Below the pieces are notes generated by a model that was given only the letters and a program-made list of their open reading frames with translations, had not been told where the DNA came from and searched no databases. DNA of 64,000 bases, taken from contig NZ_JAPUBT010000005.1 in assembly GCF_030397665.1 (NCBI RefSeq), positions 396,476 to 460,475 of the forward strand. Direction: 5' to 3'. Of the stretch, positions 55,401 to 63,472 are shown piece by piece (position 1 is the stretch's first letter; every line of letters starts with the position of its first letter). The DNA is from Janthinobacterium sp. SUN073. Its GTDB lineage: Bacteria; Pseudomonadota; Gammaproteobacteria; Burkholderiales; Burkholderiaceae_D. A program made the translations under genes and the position numbers.

Positions 55401-58400
55401 AGGCCGGGACCACCGGCGAGCCAGATACGGTTGCCCGATGCTACGCCGGCAACAGGTGCGGTTACCGGCTGGCCCGGCATCACGGCGTACATGCCGGGCA
55501 TGTTGAGGATATCGTGGGAACCACCTGGGCCGGGAACGAACTCCCATGCATACAGATCGCCACCACCGCGAATGTCGACCACCGCACCCTGGGCCAGGTT
55601 GATGTTCGGTGAAGCCATGCTGATGCGCTTCTCGGGCGGCGATGTGAGCGAACCGGTGGCCGGATTGCTGCCATCGGCCGGCTTGGTGGGATCCTGCCAG
55701 TGCTCGTTGTTGGACAAGGTGCCATACGGCACCATCAGCCCGGCACCGGAGACGGAGGTGATGCTGCCGGCACCGAGTGTCAGTTGATTGCTGGCGATCA
55801 ATTCGATCTGGCCGAAGGGGGCGCGCAAGACCCCATTCTGTTCAATGACGGGCGCTTCCAGTCGCAATGTGCCTCCCGCCGACAATGGCAGGCCCGATGC
55901 GGTGCCCAGGCGCTCCACGGCAATCGCTACACCGGACAGAATTTTGCCATTCACCGCCATGGATGGATAGATCTGTCCCGCGGCGATGCTCAGCGCGCCA
56001 TCGACGTCCAGCACGGCAGTGCTGGCACTGGCATCGATCGGGGCGCTCGCGGCGCTGAAACGCAACTCCGGTGCATGCAATGCCGTCTGGGCAAAGCCAC
56101 GAATACTGACGGGCCCGACGATGCCAGCGGCGCCGCTCTGGCCACCGACGACATCGATGACGTCCGCGTTCAATGTCAGGCTGCCGGTGCGCCGTGCGCT
56201 TGCGGCCGGCGCGGCGACGGCGGAGGTCTGTTTGAGTCCCAGATACGCCGCTGTCAGGCTGGCATGGCCCGACTCCCCGACTGCATGACGCAGCGTGCCG
56301 TCGACCGTAATGCTCGTGGCGGCGGCAAGCTGCACGTCCCCCAATTCCACCGCGCCGGCGGAGGCCAGTCCGAGATTGGCAAAGCCGCCCCGGGAAAACG
56401 ATGCCGGCCGCAGCACCATGAGTGAATTGACCGGCGTCAAGGACCGCAAATCCAGGCCGACATAATCGCGGAACAAGTCCAGCACGGTATCATTCATGCC
56501 AAATGCCGCGTAATCAATGGCAGTGCCCGGCCCTCCGCCCGCCGCGCCAGTGGCAGTCACGGCAAGGGCAAGCCTGGATGCCGAGCCTAAATGTTCGTAC
56601 AGTTCCTTGCTGATGACCAGGGGAGGCAAACTCGGGTCCACCATCGTGGCAAAATCGAAGCCGATGATTTTATCGGCGCTACATAAACCGGCGGCCATGC
56701 AAAAATAGCCACGTACGCGCTCCGCCAGATTGGCGCCAGTCACCGCAGTCGCATGCGCAATCGCCAGGGTGCCGCCCTGGGCGCCAGCGCCACCGGCCTG
56801 GCCTGCCAGCGTGCCGGCCATCAGCCCTGCGCCACGCACGCGTATCGAACCTCCGTCACTTGCCAGCCCGCGTTTGGCATACCCCAGCTGTCCCAGCGCA
56901 TTGCCTGCCTCGGCCTGCTCGATCTCCCCATGGGCGCCCGACACGTCAAGCAGCGAACCGGCTGCCAGTGTCACCTCGGCGCCGCGGATATCGATCACGC
57001 CGCCGGCCTTGACCTCGCCCTGCAAATGCCCGGACTTGTCCGTATGAATCGATGCCACGCCACGCGCCAGCAATTGTGCATCCGCGCCCACTGCGACGCT
57101 GGCGCCACTGAGTTCGATGCTGCCCGCCGGGGCTTCCAGGCGGCCCAGTACCTCCAGCGCACCGCTGACGCCACCGGCACCGAGCTGCAACCGTCCAGCG
57201 GTATCGGCAATGATCGCCGCGTCCTTGCCCACGCGGATGGTGCCGTTTTCCGTCGACAACGCCAGGCCGCCCGGCTTGCGCCGCAGCCGCTCTTCCTGTC
57301 GCAGCACCGTGACCGGCGCCACCTCGGCCAAGCTGCGGCCGGTCGCGACATCGCGGTAGGCGAACGAAGTCAAGTCGATGCCGGCGGCCTGCTGCGCCAC
57401 CGTCACGCCGTCCGGCACCGCAATATTGCCGGAGCCGCGCGTAGTGACAGAGACATTGCCGAAACCGCGCTCAGCATACAGGCTGGCAGGCAGCAGCACG
57501 GCCGTCGGCTCGGCCGCCGCTCCGCCCAGTTGCACCGAGGAAGCCGTTTCGATGAACAGGCTGCCGGATGAACCGGCTGCATATGCACGCAAATTCAGTG
57601 CCGCCAGGTCCATCTCCGGCGTCACGCCGGCCAGGGTGACGGAGCCGGCATTTCCCACGCGCAAAGTCGGCAAGCCATGCTTGCCAGCGTCTGCACGGCC
57701 GCCGCCGGAGACATCGAGTAGCGCATCGCCTTTCGCCGTCATTTTGCCGACATTGAGCCGGATGGCGCCGCCATTCATGGCCCATGGACCTGCCGGCATG
57801 CCGTCCCGCCACGCATTGATCCATTGCCCGGACACATCCAGTGCGCCCTGGGCACCGATATCCAGTTGTCCGTTGACGGAATCGAGGACGATGGAGCCGT
57901 TGGCGGAACGGATCATGCCGTTGATGCGGATATTGCCGGTCGACCCATCGGCACCGGAAACATACAGCGCGGTGCCGGGCATGAATGCCAGATTGGCACC
58001 GCTCGCCACTTCAAAGTCGCCGCGAATGATGTTGAAATTGAGCTGCCCCAAGCCAGAATTGCTCAACATGCCGTCGGCGAGCAAGGTCAGTTTTTTTGAT
58101 TGCGGCCTGGCCGGATCGACGGGAAGATAGAAGTCCGAACCGAGCACCGTCGTGGCGTTGAATGCACTGCCGAGGCGTTGCGGATCATGGCTGACGATGA
58201 TGGTGCCCGGCGACCAGGGGCGGTCGTCGACAGTGCCGCCGCCCAATTCCAGCTTGCCGCCCGTGTTGCCGCCAGGTGCCTGTCCCTGGCGCTCGCCCAC
58301 CACCACGCCACCCCACACATCGCCTTCGAGCACCATGGCATCGCCGGCAAAGATCTGTACCTCGCCGGCCTTGCGCCCTTCCGTATAGCCGGCTTCCAGC

Positions 58401-60778
58401 CGGTTGCCACCAATCAAGGGATTCCGCCAGGTCTCCGCCTTCCCCCAGCGCGCGCTCTTGCGCGTGAAATTGCCGGCGATACCTACGTAGTCGATATCGG
58501 GCATGGCTTGATCCATCGCATACAGACGGCCGTCGGCTCCCTGGAGCCTGGTGGCGGTGTTGACGCCGTCGGTATAGCGGATCGAGCCACCCGCTACGTC
58601 GATCATCGAACCGCCGCGCGTAATGACGGCGCCACCTGCACGTAACATGACTTTTCCGGCATCCGCCGACAGTTCATTCAGATCGGTCTTGCCGACACCC
58701 ACCCAGCCTGCCATGTCGCCCAGCGGCGTGCCTACCCATGCGCCGGGCAGGTACACCAATTGCCCACTCGCATCCTTTTTCTGGACCCACTTCACGCCGG
58801 CCATCGGCGCATGGTCGAACACGCCATGCGCGCGGCGGTCGACAATCACTTTTTTACCGCGTAACCAGGAGTCCAGCAACAGTGGCGAATCACGCAATTC
58901 ATTGGTCCGCAACTCCGCTTCGATGAAGTTGCGCGACATCGCCACCAGCATGTCTTGCAAACCAGCCACGCTCAGGTAGGCATCGCCGTCGAGATAGATA
59001 CGACTGGCGTCGCCCACACTCCCTTTGCGCCAGGCCTGCTGGGTAAAGATCGGATTGACGGCCGATTCCATGTTGATCGTGCCGGCAGGAACAACGACGC
59101 CTGCCTGCGATTTGAGGTCGATCAATTGACCGTACATGCCAACCCAGCCTGGCTGGTAGCGCGTGGCAAGGGCCGACGTTTCGATTTCACTCTTGTCCGA
59201 TGTGTCCGGCAAAATCTGGGTCACACTGCCGCGGCCCAGCGTCAACGTGCCGGCCGACCAGTTGTACAGATCGTCAATGCCGTCGGCATACATATGCGTG
59301 CCCAGGCCCCAGGCGCGCAACAGGATGGAACCATTGCGGTTGTTCAAGGCGGTGGTCGACATCAGCACACCGTCCTGGCGCACGTCTTGCGCTTGCAGCG
59401 TAACGTTGCCGCGATCGGCCCGCACCGTGCCGGTATTGCTCACCTCATAGCCGACCGCCTTGGCGCGCGCGGCCATTTCAGGCAAGACAACGTCGCGGAG
59501 ACCTGCGACGTAATTGAAATCCGCGTACGCGGTTCCCAAGCCCAGCGCAGCCTGCATCTGTCCACCAGTAAATACCCAGCCAGGGACCGCCGATACGGCG
59601 ACATCGAGGCCGCGCACGGCATTCGGGTCCAGTGTCGATGGGGTCTTCAGATACACGTTTTCGCCGGCTGCCAGGATGACCTGGCCATCGGGCGCCGAGA
59701 TATAACCGGCATTGCTGACCTTGGGCGCGAACAGCATGACCTTGCTGCCATTATCGACTTCAATGCGCGCCCCCGCCTCCACCCTGACCTCTCCAGGCGC
59801 CGTGCCGGGGTCGAACCGGTCCACCAGGCCCAGCTTGTCCGGAACGACGCCGTTACCGGCAACATAGCCTGACGCGCCGTATATCGATGGTTTCTGCGTG
59901 GTAAATTCTCCGAACTGGGGAACCGGGAAATCATTGCCCTGATTGGCCAGGGTCTGCGCATTGTTGATACCCAGCTTGAATTGCTGGTCGCTCAGGCGCA
60001 GCGTACTGGCCACCAGGGTGCGCGTATTCACCTGGCTATTGCCGTTAAAGATGATGCCGTTGCGGTTGATGATGTACACCGAACCGTCGGCCTTGATCTG
60101 CCCCGCTATCTCGCTGGGCCTGCCGTTGGGATCGTTGATACGGTTCAGGGCGATCCAATTGTTGCTGCCGTCCGCCTTGCTGCCGCCCTTCTGGTTGAAA
60201 TTGACGATGGTATTTTTGCCGACATTGAAGGTTTCCCAGTTCAGGATCGCTTTGTCGTCCGTCTGCCTGATCTCGACGACAGTCTTGCCGCCCGTTGCAG
60301 TCTGCGTCGGAGCGTTTGCATTGAGCCAGCCTGCCGTGAGACTGTTGCTGTCGACCTTCAGGCCACCTTCCGCCAATCCATCCGGCCTGGCGCCGGCGCT
60401 GGCGGCGGCAAGACGCGCCGCTGCTTGCAGCGCCTGTTGCGCGGCGACATTGCGTGCTGCCAAGGTAAGATTGGCGAACGCACGTTGCTGTTGCTGCTGC
60501 GTGCCCTGTTGCTGCGGCGCGGCGCCGTTCAGGGACATGACCGCCATGCCATTCGGCAATTTTCCCGTGGCCTCCGCGACGCTGCGTATCGCCCCTTTCT
60601 GCGCCATCCAGGCCGCACTGAAGGCTTGCTGCGCATACGCGTTGCTCATGGCGCCGCCCGTCGCCAGCATCAAGGTGATGGCTCGCGCCAAAGGCTTGAT
60701 GCGCCACGCCAGTTTTTCGGTGCGATCTCGACGTTGCGACAAAGCTGGGAGCATCGGTGCAAAACAAATGGACGGCAT
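49439..60778 (-). CDS. Giant filamentous haemagglutinin family exoprotein (TpsA type)
   Basis: A 3779-residue secreted protein. A long signal peptide (residues 1-49, ending NAYAQ) is followed by the TPS secretion domain (about 145-290: ILNWETFNVGKNTIVNFNQ, GQIKADGSVYIINRNGIIFN). Then come thousands of residues of beta-helix-like repeats rich in Gly, Ala, Asn and Asp, and a C-terminal region from about residue 3290 of the DUF3739 type (GALSLSAGRDIYADNLKIQ and following). Such proteins are exported by an Omp85-type TpsB pore and act in adhesion or contact. The size and the sigma-FecR neighbours resemble PdtA of Pseudomonas aeruginosa. No tpsB gene is in the window. There is no internal stop or frameshift. 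Confidence 0.93.
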   Translation of the reverse strand: MPSICFAPMLPALSQRRDRTEKLAWRIKPLARAITLMLATGGAMSNAYAQQAFSAAWMAQKGAIRSVAEATGKLPNGMAVMSLNGAAPQQQGTQQQQQRAFANLTLAARNVAAQQALQAAARLAAASAGARPDGLAEGGLKVDSNSLTAGWLNANAPTQTATGGKTVVEIRQTDDKAILNWETFNVGKNTIVNFNQKGGSKADGSNNWIALNRINDPNGRPSEIAGQIKADGSVYIINRNGIIFNGNSQVNTRTLVASTLRLSDQQFKLGINNAQTLANQGNDFPVPQFGEFTTQKPSIYGASGYVAGNGVVPDKLGLVDRFDPGTAPGEVRVEAGARIEVDNGSKVMLFAPKVSNAGYISAPDGQVILAAGENVYLKTPSTLDPNAVRGLDVAVSAVPGWVFTGGQMQAALGLGTAYADFNYVAGLRDVVLPEMAARAKAVGYEVSNTGTVRADRGNVTLQAQDVRQDGVLMSTTALNNRNGSILLRAWGLGTHMYADGIDDLYNWSAGTLTLGRGSVTQILPDTSDKSEIETSALATRYQPGWVGMYGQLIDLKSQAGVVVPAGTINMESAVNPIFTQQAWRKGSVGDASRIYLDGDAYLSVAGLQDMLVAMSRNFIEAELRTNELRDSPLLLDSWLRGKKVIVDRRAHGVFDHAPMAGVKWVQKKDASGQLVYLPGAWVGTPLGDMAGWVGVGKTDLNELSADAGKVMLRAGGAVITRGGSMIDVAGGSIRYTDGVNTATRLQGADGRLYAMDQAMPDIDYVGIAGNFTRKSARWGKAETWRNPLIGGNRLEAGYTEGRKAGEVQIFAGDAMVLEGDVWGGVVVGERQGQAPGGNTGGKLELGGGTVDDRPWSPGTIIVSHDPQRLGSAFNATTVLGSDFYLPVDPARPQSKKLTLLADGMLSNSGLGQLNFNIIRGDFEVASGANLAFMPGTALYVSGADGSTGNIRINGMIRSANGSIVLDSVNGQLDIGAQGALDVSGQWINAWRDGMPAGPWAMNGGAIRLNVGKMTAKGDALLDVSGGGRADAGKHGLPTLRVGNAGSVTLAGVTPEMDLAALNLRAYAAGSSGSLFIETASSVQLGGAAAEPTAVLLPASLYAERGFGNVSVTTRGSGNIAVPDGVTVAQQAAGIDLTSFAYRDVATGRSLAEVAPVTVLRQEERLRRKPGGLALSTENGTIRVGKDAAIIADTAGRLQLGAGGVSGALEVLGRLEAPAGSIELSGASVAVGADAQLLARGVASIHTDKSGHLQGEVKAGGVIDIRGAEVTLAAGSLLDVSGAHGEIEQAEAGNALGQLGYAKRGLASDGGSIRVRGAGLMAGTLAGQAGGAGAQGGTLAIAHATAVTGANLAERVRGYFCMAAGLCSADKIIGFDFATMVDPSLPPLVISKELYEHLGSASRLALAVTATGAAGGGPGTAIDYAAFGMNDTVLDLFRDYVGLDLRSLTPVNSLMVLRPASFSRGGFANLGLASAGAVELGDVQLAAATSITVDGTLRHAVGESGHASLTAAYLGLKQTSAVAAPAASARRTGSLTLNADVIDVVGGQSGAAGIVGPVSIRGFAQTALHAPELRFSAASAPIDASASTAVLDVDGALSIAAGQIYPSMAVNGKILSGVAIAVERLGTASGLPLSAGGTLRLEAPVIEQNGVLRAPFGQIELIASNQLTLGAGSITSVSGAGLMVPYGTLSNNEHWQDPTKPADGSNPATGSLTSPPEKRISMASPNINLAQGAVVDIRGGGDLYAWEFVPGPGGSHDILNMPGMYAVMPGQPVTAPVAGVASGNRIWLAGGPGLAAGWYALLPARYALLPGAFAVQSTGHAWAGPVAPGFATPEGHLIMQGKSGNVYGGSEDTQASAWRVMSGSTLRKYTEYNEAFANNFFASDAFKLTQYRLTGQDIVTPRLARDGGGVVFDASNRLTLNGSLLSQADKGGRGGLVDIAGKKIAIVGAGQDAGTLQAEGYLVIDAAGLSNFGAGSLLIGGTRTGDLLGTQVNVTASNIVVRNGAGSELHGPEIILAASEQVAIDAGSVVSAKGGASSSGNLIVKPMQAAVYTDPDGNLDDNYDGVVDAKDAKDDVLTAPAKDWGALVRVANGEAIKVMRQNVDTTRGGLLTVGAGAVLNGGGALLLDATRETDLAASARIAGTHLSVAAGRIGFGGGSGLVLDTAALAQLSNSRHLTFRSYSSFDFHQSLDLGAAGLATLTFDGAAFAGHGGDITVKGDAIALENSGANLVATGNGGGTLKLDAGTLILGAGQKSFAGFNAITLGGREQIVGAAKGGIDTGAIALTLNTPLLTGRDGAAQSISTGGALQVLATAGGNPAQQHLQDSLGSRLSLSGASVLFGGRAVALGGSIDMTATNGDLILADAAQVDVGGYAKQFFDVAEYADAGNIKLSAVGGDVRLKRGSNLNLAAHKLGGNAGALHIAAANGGTVVLDGSIRAQAGGSGGNAGKAGSFSLDIAELSDFAGFSQRLNEAGMNRSRQFRIRQGDIRLDGTTTVENFGLSADQGSISVSGTIDARAAYGGAIRITGGDGVTLHHGAQLLAGATGEFGSGRVTVEATGGQLNLQGGSIDVAGNEGGKVRLRAQQNAAHNDLNATSLNTSIVGARSAVLEGVATYNVADYDGSTVDSVKAAAVADAARFNAAAPAIASRLGSHVAIASGIVIESAGDLSMNGDWNLHDDFATARQGSLTLRAGGNLSVQGHLSDGFDHADRSGTLQEGASWNLRLVAGADLDSANTLAVKPLAAQGVGSGSIIIGTADSNPDAAIDNGAGKLIRTGSGDLEVRAGRDVTLAHKESVIYTAGRKDMTTWGDFTTANAGAAYGIEGGNLDIGAQGSITAQPAGQRFTEWLNRQGTLNKQRYFSEYESNVYGMRPDGSYGLLMLPAEQSSWWVNYAAFQQGVGALGGGNVSVNAGGDLNNLVVVLPTTMRMRGGLAASEAMTMETRNGGSMNVEAGGVIRGGQYYIARGTGDIKAGETAVGNSVSVVWNDGEPDRRDFTFSVAPILALGDATLTVRTAGDLRLQTVIDPLLVRYGDDGTGTLPRMEYAAYMSGYTDRTALKLVSTGGDITFVNQADFVFHDLSLKPAYTAQNNLIGHGGNRFPARLAAFALNGSLEIQGPLRGMASSTNDVQLIAQDDIRFATQNRDELRELRIYGDVEAQVVMPYATPGMMPSPFMPGSQAQIAMDALLANQIDRPGASYFSDPYMRAMSNPDVLPLARDFVPSRIYAGTGSILGLDLTANEQTWIRAGLDIRGVRLNARNIRPSDVTLLEAGNDILAMTNVRAAIINQASDTGSIAVQGPGALSLSAGRDIYADNLKIQTLANQRYTDADNRPMAETQINGLPSQGASITLMAGMHSATGYDAFASAYLDPSRVAAMPEYLKAATADGGVLPIYLADTIETRAGGQQKVTRRGLDSYMKDMTGQDLAPVEAWTRFQSLPQLAQQQFLRQVFLLELREAGRDQGEPGVDGVPRNGGYNRGYQAIATLFPGDGWKGNVSANNMMLRTMSGGDINVLTPGGGVQVASLGAAVPAGYGLVTLGSGHINVFAKDDVVVNQSRILSFVPEATLRGSDQIIWSSRGGIDAGRGSKTVRVPSAPEVVTDVDGHTIVREKSDMSGSGIGTVGDGDVDLIAPEGVINAGDAGIRVAGNLNIMALQVLNADNIKVKGEAKGLPAVASVNVGALSNASAAASQAAAAAQDVLQRERNDARRNLPSIFSVRVLGFGNELLPAHGNVDAAPSHGSLQGGARYDANSAFQVLGQGDLTPAQLARLTPAEQRQIRK

Positions 60779-60927
60779 GGGAGTTCTTTCAGTGATGGAT
60801 CGTGATGGAAAGATGATTGCGGAAGAAAAATTTTCGACCGCTCTTGCATCTAGACGAATACCAATACGGAAAGCTGTACACCAATTTTGAGGGCGGCGCG
60901 ATAGCCGCCTCCCGTCGCTATCCTGCC

Positions 60928-61929
60928 CTACTTGAGAATGACGACACCGCCCGGCAAGGACGTGGCGTCCAGGCTGAACAGACGTTGAATTTGTGCGACG
61001 GCCTTGTCCAGGTGGCGAATATTGAAACGCCCATCGACCGGACGATCACGCATCTTTTTTGCCAGCAACACGACACGCCCCGGACGATAGCGGTTGATTT
61101 CCGCCACCACCCGGGAAAGCGCCGTTTGTTGAAAACTCAGCACGCCATCACGCCAGGCCGAGGCATCGGCCAGACTGACCTGCTGTACTGCTCCGATGGC
61201 ATTTTTGTCATAGACCACCTGCTGCGCCGCCACGAGCATGATGCTTCTGCCTGCCGCCTCGACATTGACGGAACCGGCGACACAGGTCACGCACACTTCC
61301 TCATCGAGATAGCGCACTTCGAAGCGCGCATCACGGCCCGCCGTGCGGCCACCTGCGGCAGCGACCGTAAAATCGCGCTCGCGCCGCGTGACATCGACCG
61401 CAACCTCGCCGCCCATGACATCAATACCGACTGTGTCGCCGCCTGCCACCCGCAATGCAATACTGCTGCGCGTATTCATCTCGACCTGAACACCATCGGC
61501 AAGTGCCAGGCCACGTTGCTCACCGGTCGCCGTACGGTAATCCGACTGCCAGGCATCCGCAGCGGAGGGCCACAAATCGAGCGGGGGACGAAGCACTGCC
61601 ACACCGGCGACGGCCACGGCGGCCACCGCGCCGCCGAGGAAGGCACGGCGTGACATGGGAACAATTTTCTTGCTGTGCACGGACGTGCGCAATTGCGCCA
61701 GCTGCGCATCGTGCATGCCCGCCAGCGTCGCGGCCGGCAACAAGTCATGCCACATGCGCTGGGCATTCCTGAATGCCTGCGCATGTCGCTCGCTGAGCGC
61801 GCACCAGCGCACCAGCGCTTGCGCATCGGCGGCCCGCGCATTGCCGGACTTGAGTAGCCGCAACCATGCGTGCGCACGCAACTCCAGCGCATCGGGACGA
61901 CGGCCGGCACCGGGCGTCTCGTCACGCAC
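60928..61929 (-). CDS. FecR-family anti-sigma factor of the haemagglutinin locus
   Basis: About 333 residues. A cytoplasmic N-terminal region (ELRAHAWLRLLKSGNARAAD, ALSERHAQAFRNAQRMW) is followed by a twin-arginine-like SRRAFLGG and one membrane segment (AVAAVAVAGVAVLRPPL), and a periplasmic FecR domain (YRTATGEQRGLALADGVQVEM, VGIDVMGGEVAVDV). The C-terminal part should contact the STN domain of the partner. The start is uncertain: the GTG at 61929 has GGAG upstream, while the frame reaches back to a TTG at 61956. About 108 bases separate it from the sigma gene, whereas FecR usually overlaps. It corresponds in role to VreR. Confidence 0.87.
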   Translation of the reverse strand: MRDETPGAGRRPDALELRAHAWLRLLKSGNARAADAQALVRWCALSERHAQAFRNAQRMWHDLLPAATLAGMHDAQLAQLRTSVHSKKIVPMSRRAFLGGAVAAVAVAGVAVLRPPLDLWPSAADAWQSDYRTATGEQRGLALADGVQVEMNTRSSIALRVAGGDTVGIDVMGGEVAVDVTRRERDFTVAAAGGRTAGRDARFEVRYLDEEVCVTCVAGSVNVEAAGRSIMLVAAQQVVYDKNAIGAVQQVSLADASAWRDGVLSFQQTALSRVVAEINRYRPGRVVLLAKKMRDRPVDGRFNIRHLDKAVAQIQRLFSLDATSLPGGVVILK

Positions 61930-62037
61930 TGGGAATTGCTCCGGCAGATAAGTCAAGCGGCATGGGGGGCTCGAAAAGGGGACCGTCTACCGATAAGACG
62001 TCTTTCAAGGACAAAAACTGCACTGTATTTTTCATAT

Positions 62038-62544
62038 TCATTGCATCTGTTCAATAACATACTCATGTGCGCGCTTCAGTTCGCGATCCACCAGGCTCAA
62101 TGAAACACCGAGACGGTCTGCCACCTCCTGCCTTGGCATTTCGTCCACGCGTATCAGAATCAGGATATGGCGCCGGCGTAGCGGCATTTTCTGGATTACC
62201 AGTGCCAGGCGTTCCGCTTCCGAACGGGCCTCGGCGGTTTGCGCCGGGCCCGGCATCGGATCGGCCAGTGTATTCAAGACCTGATCCACTTCATCGCCGC
62301 TCAGAAAACGTTTTTCGGCGCGAAGGCGATCCAGCGCAGAATTGGTTGCCATGCGCATCAGGTAGCTCAATGGATACTGTACCGGCGCGTGGGATTCTTT
62401 GCCACTTTCCAGACGCAACCAGGTGTCCTGCAAGGCATCGCCGGCCAGGTCGGCACTGCCGAGATGTAGAGTGAGGCGTCGCTTCAAGTCATCGTAGCGG
62501 CGCGCCAGGAACTCGCGCAGTGGAAGGAAGTCGGATTTGTTCAT
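62038..62544 (-). CDS. ECF sigma factor of the haemagglutinin locus
   Basis: A 168-residue FecI-like sigma factor. Region 2 is LREFLARRYDDLKRRLTLHL with AGDALQDTWLRLES, and region 4 is MPLRRRHILILIRVDEMPRQEV with ADRLGVSLSLVDRELKRAHEY. It starts 12 bases after the stop of the STN-TonB gene, so they are one operon. The predicted job is to transcribe the haemagglutinin gene, and possibly its own operon, after release by FecR. It corresponds in role to VreI of the PUMA3 system. Confidence 0.9.
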   Translation of the reverse strand: MNKSDFLPLREFLARRYDDLKRRLTLHLGSADLAGDALQDTWLRLESGKESHAPVQYPLSYLMRMATNSALDRLRAEKRFLSGDEVDQVLNTLADPMPGPAQTAEARSEAERLALVIQKMPLRRRHILILIRVDEMPRQEVADRLGVSLSLVDRELKRAHEYVIEQMQ

Positions 62545-62556
62545 CGTTTTCTGACT

Positions 62557-63255
62557 TTAATGAACAGCGCAGGCGCGGGCAGCCGTCAATGCCTGCGGCA
62601 GGATCAGCATGAAAAACGGCTTTGACAGATCAGCAGGTCCATAGCCGACATCGACACGCTGCAAGGCCGCGAGGATAGCCTTGTCGCGCGCGCTATCGCC
62701 GGTAGAATCGAGCAACAGCGGTCGCAAGATCCGCCCCCTGGCATCCAGATGAAAGCGCAAGGCGATCCTGTAGCCGCCGCCCGCAGTCAAAGGATCGCGG
62801 CAAAATATTTCCCTTACCTGCGTCTGCAATGGCCCGTCATAACTCACGTCGCGTTCGGCGGCGACAGACGATGGCGCCGTCGCAGGCTCCAGGACGAAGG
62901 CATCCATGGCGGTAAAGTAGGCTGCCAGCCCGGTACCTTCCAGCATCATGGCCAACGCCGCCCTCGGTGTGTAAGTTCCCGACACCAGAGCCGATATGCG
63001 TCCTGAAGTCGATGCCGAACCGTACAAGCCAGAAAAACCCGTCTGATTGCCAAACGTCGTCAATGCGGATTGCAGCGGTTGCGCCGGAATGTCAAACACC
63101 CGGCTCTCATGGGCGAGGCGCTGCAGCGGCTGCGCCGTACTTGCACCGGCATGCGGCTGGCGCAAGGAGTGCGATTGCCCGGCAGCATCCAGCGTCAGCA
63201 GTGACATGCCGGCCACCAATGCAGACATGGCGATGGGCACGACCGTTCTTGCCAT
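62557..63255 (-). CDS. Barrel-less STN signalling protein with TonB-like C-terminus (VreA-like)
   Basis: A 232-residue exported protein. After a hydrophobic N-terminus (VPIAMSALVAGMSLLTLDAAG) comes an STN domain at about residues 52-120 (FDIPAQPLQSALTTFGNQTG, SALVSGTYTPRAALAMMLEGTGL) and a TonB_C-like domain at about 140-220 (YRIALRFHLDARGRILRPLLL). There is no plug or barrel. STN domains normally sit on TonB-dependent receptors and speak to FecR. The same barrel-less layout is known in VreA of Pseudomonas aeruginosa (about 236 residues). It is the first gene before the sigma factor, behind a PhoB-type promoter. Confidence 0.82.
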   Translation of the reverse strand: MARTVVPIAMSALVAGMSLLTLDAAGQSHSLRQPHAGASTAQPLQRLAHESRVFDIPAQPLQSALTTFGNQTGFSGLYGSASTSGRISALVSGTYTPRAALAMMLEGTGLAAYFTAMDAFVLEPATAPSSVAAERDVSYDGPLQTQVREIFCRDPLTAGGGYRIALRFHLDARGRILRPLLLDSTGDSARDKAILAALQRVDVGYGPADLSKPFFMLILPQALTAARACAVH

Positions 63256-63324
63256 AACAATTTAAGTGAGGTGTACATGCATGGGATGTGGAATCGGAGC
63301 GGGCGCCGAATTGTCAGTCTTGCC

Positions 63325-63358
63325 ATGTTATCGAAGAAATATGACGTTGCCATGACAA
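63325..63358 (-). promoter_or_regulatory. Pho box and -10 element before the STN-TonB gene
   Basis: On the minus strand TTGTCAT-GGCA-ACGTCAT (63341-63358) matches the Pho box CTGTCAT-N4-CTGTCAT at 11 of 14 positions. A -10 element TAACAT (63325-63330) follows after exactly 10 bases, the normal distance at PhoB-activated promoters. Transcription would begin near 63318, about 60 bases before the start codon. Confidence 0.7.
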
Positions 63359-63472
63359 ACCGGCGGGAAAACCCAATGCAGGCCGGATACGGATGCCGGG
63401 CATGGAAAGGTCAGCGATGGCGGCCGGACGCGACGCCTGTCCTGATTCAGGCTGTCGCGCCCTCAATACCTG

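Noticed and set aside
53375..55612. Long open frame (745 codons) on the plus strand opposite the haemagglutinin gene, with similar ones at 50396-51664 and 51716-52993
   Set aside because: These are mirror frames of a GC-rich, repetitive coding region; the translations are low-complexity (His, Gln, Arg, Ala rich) without recognisable domains.
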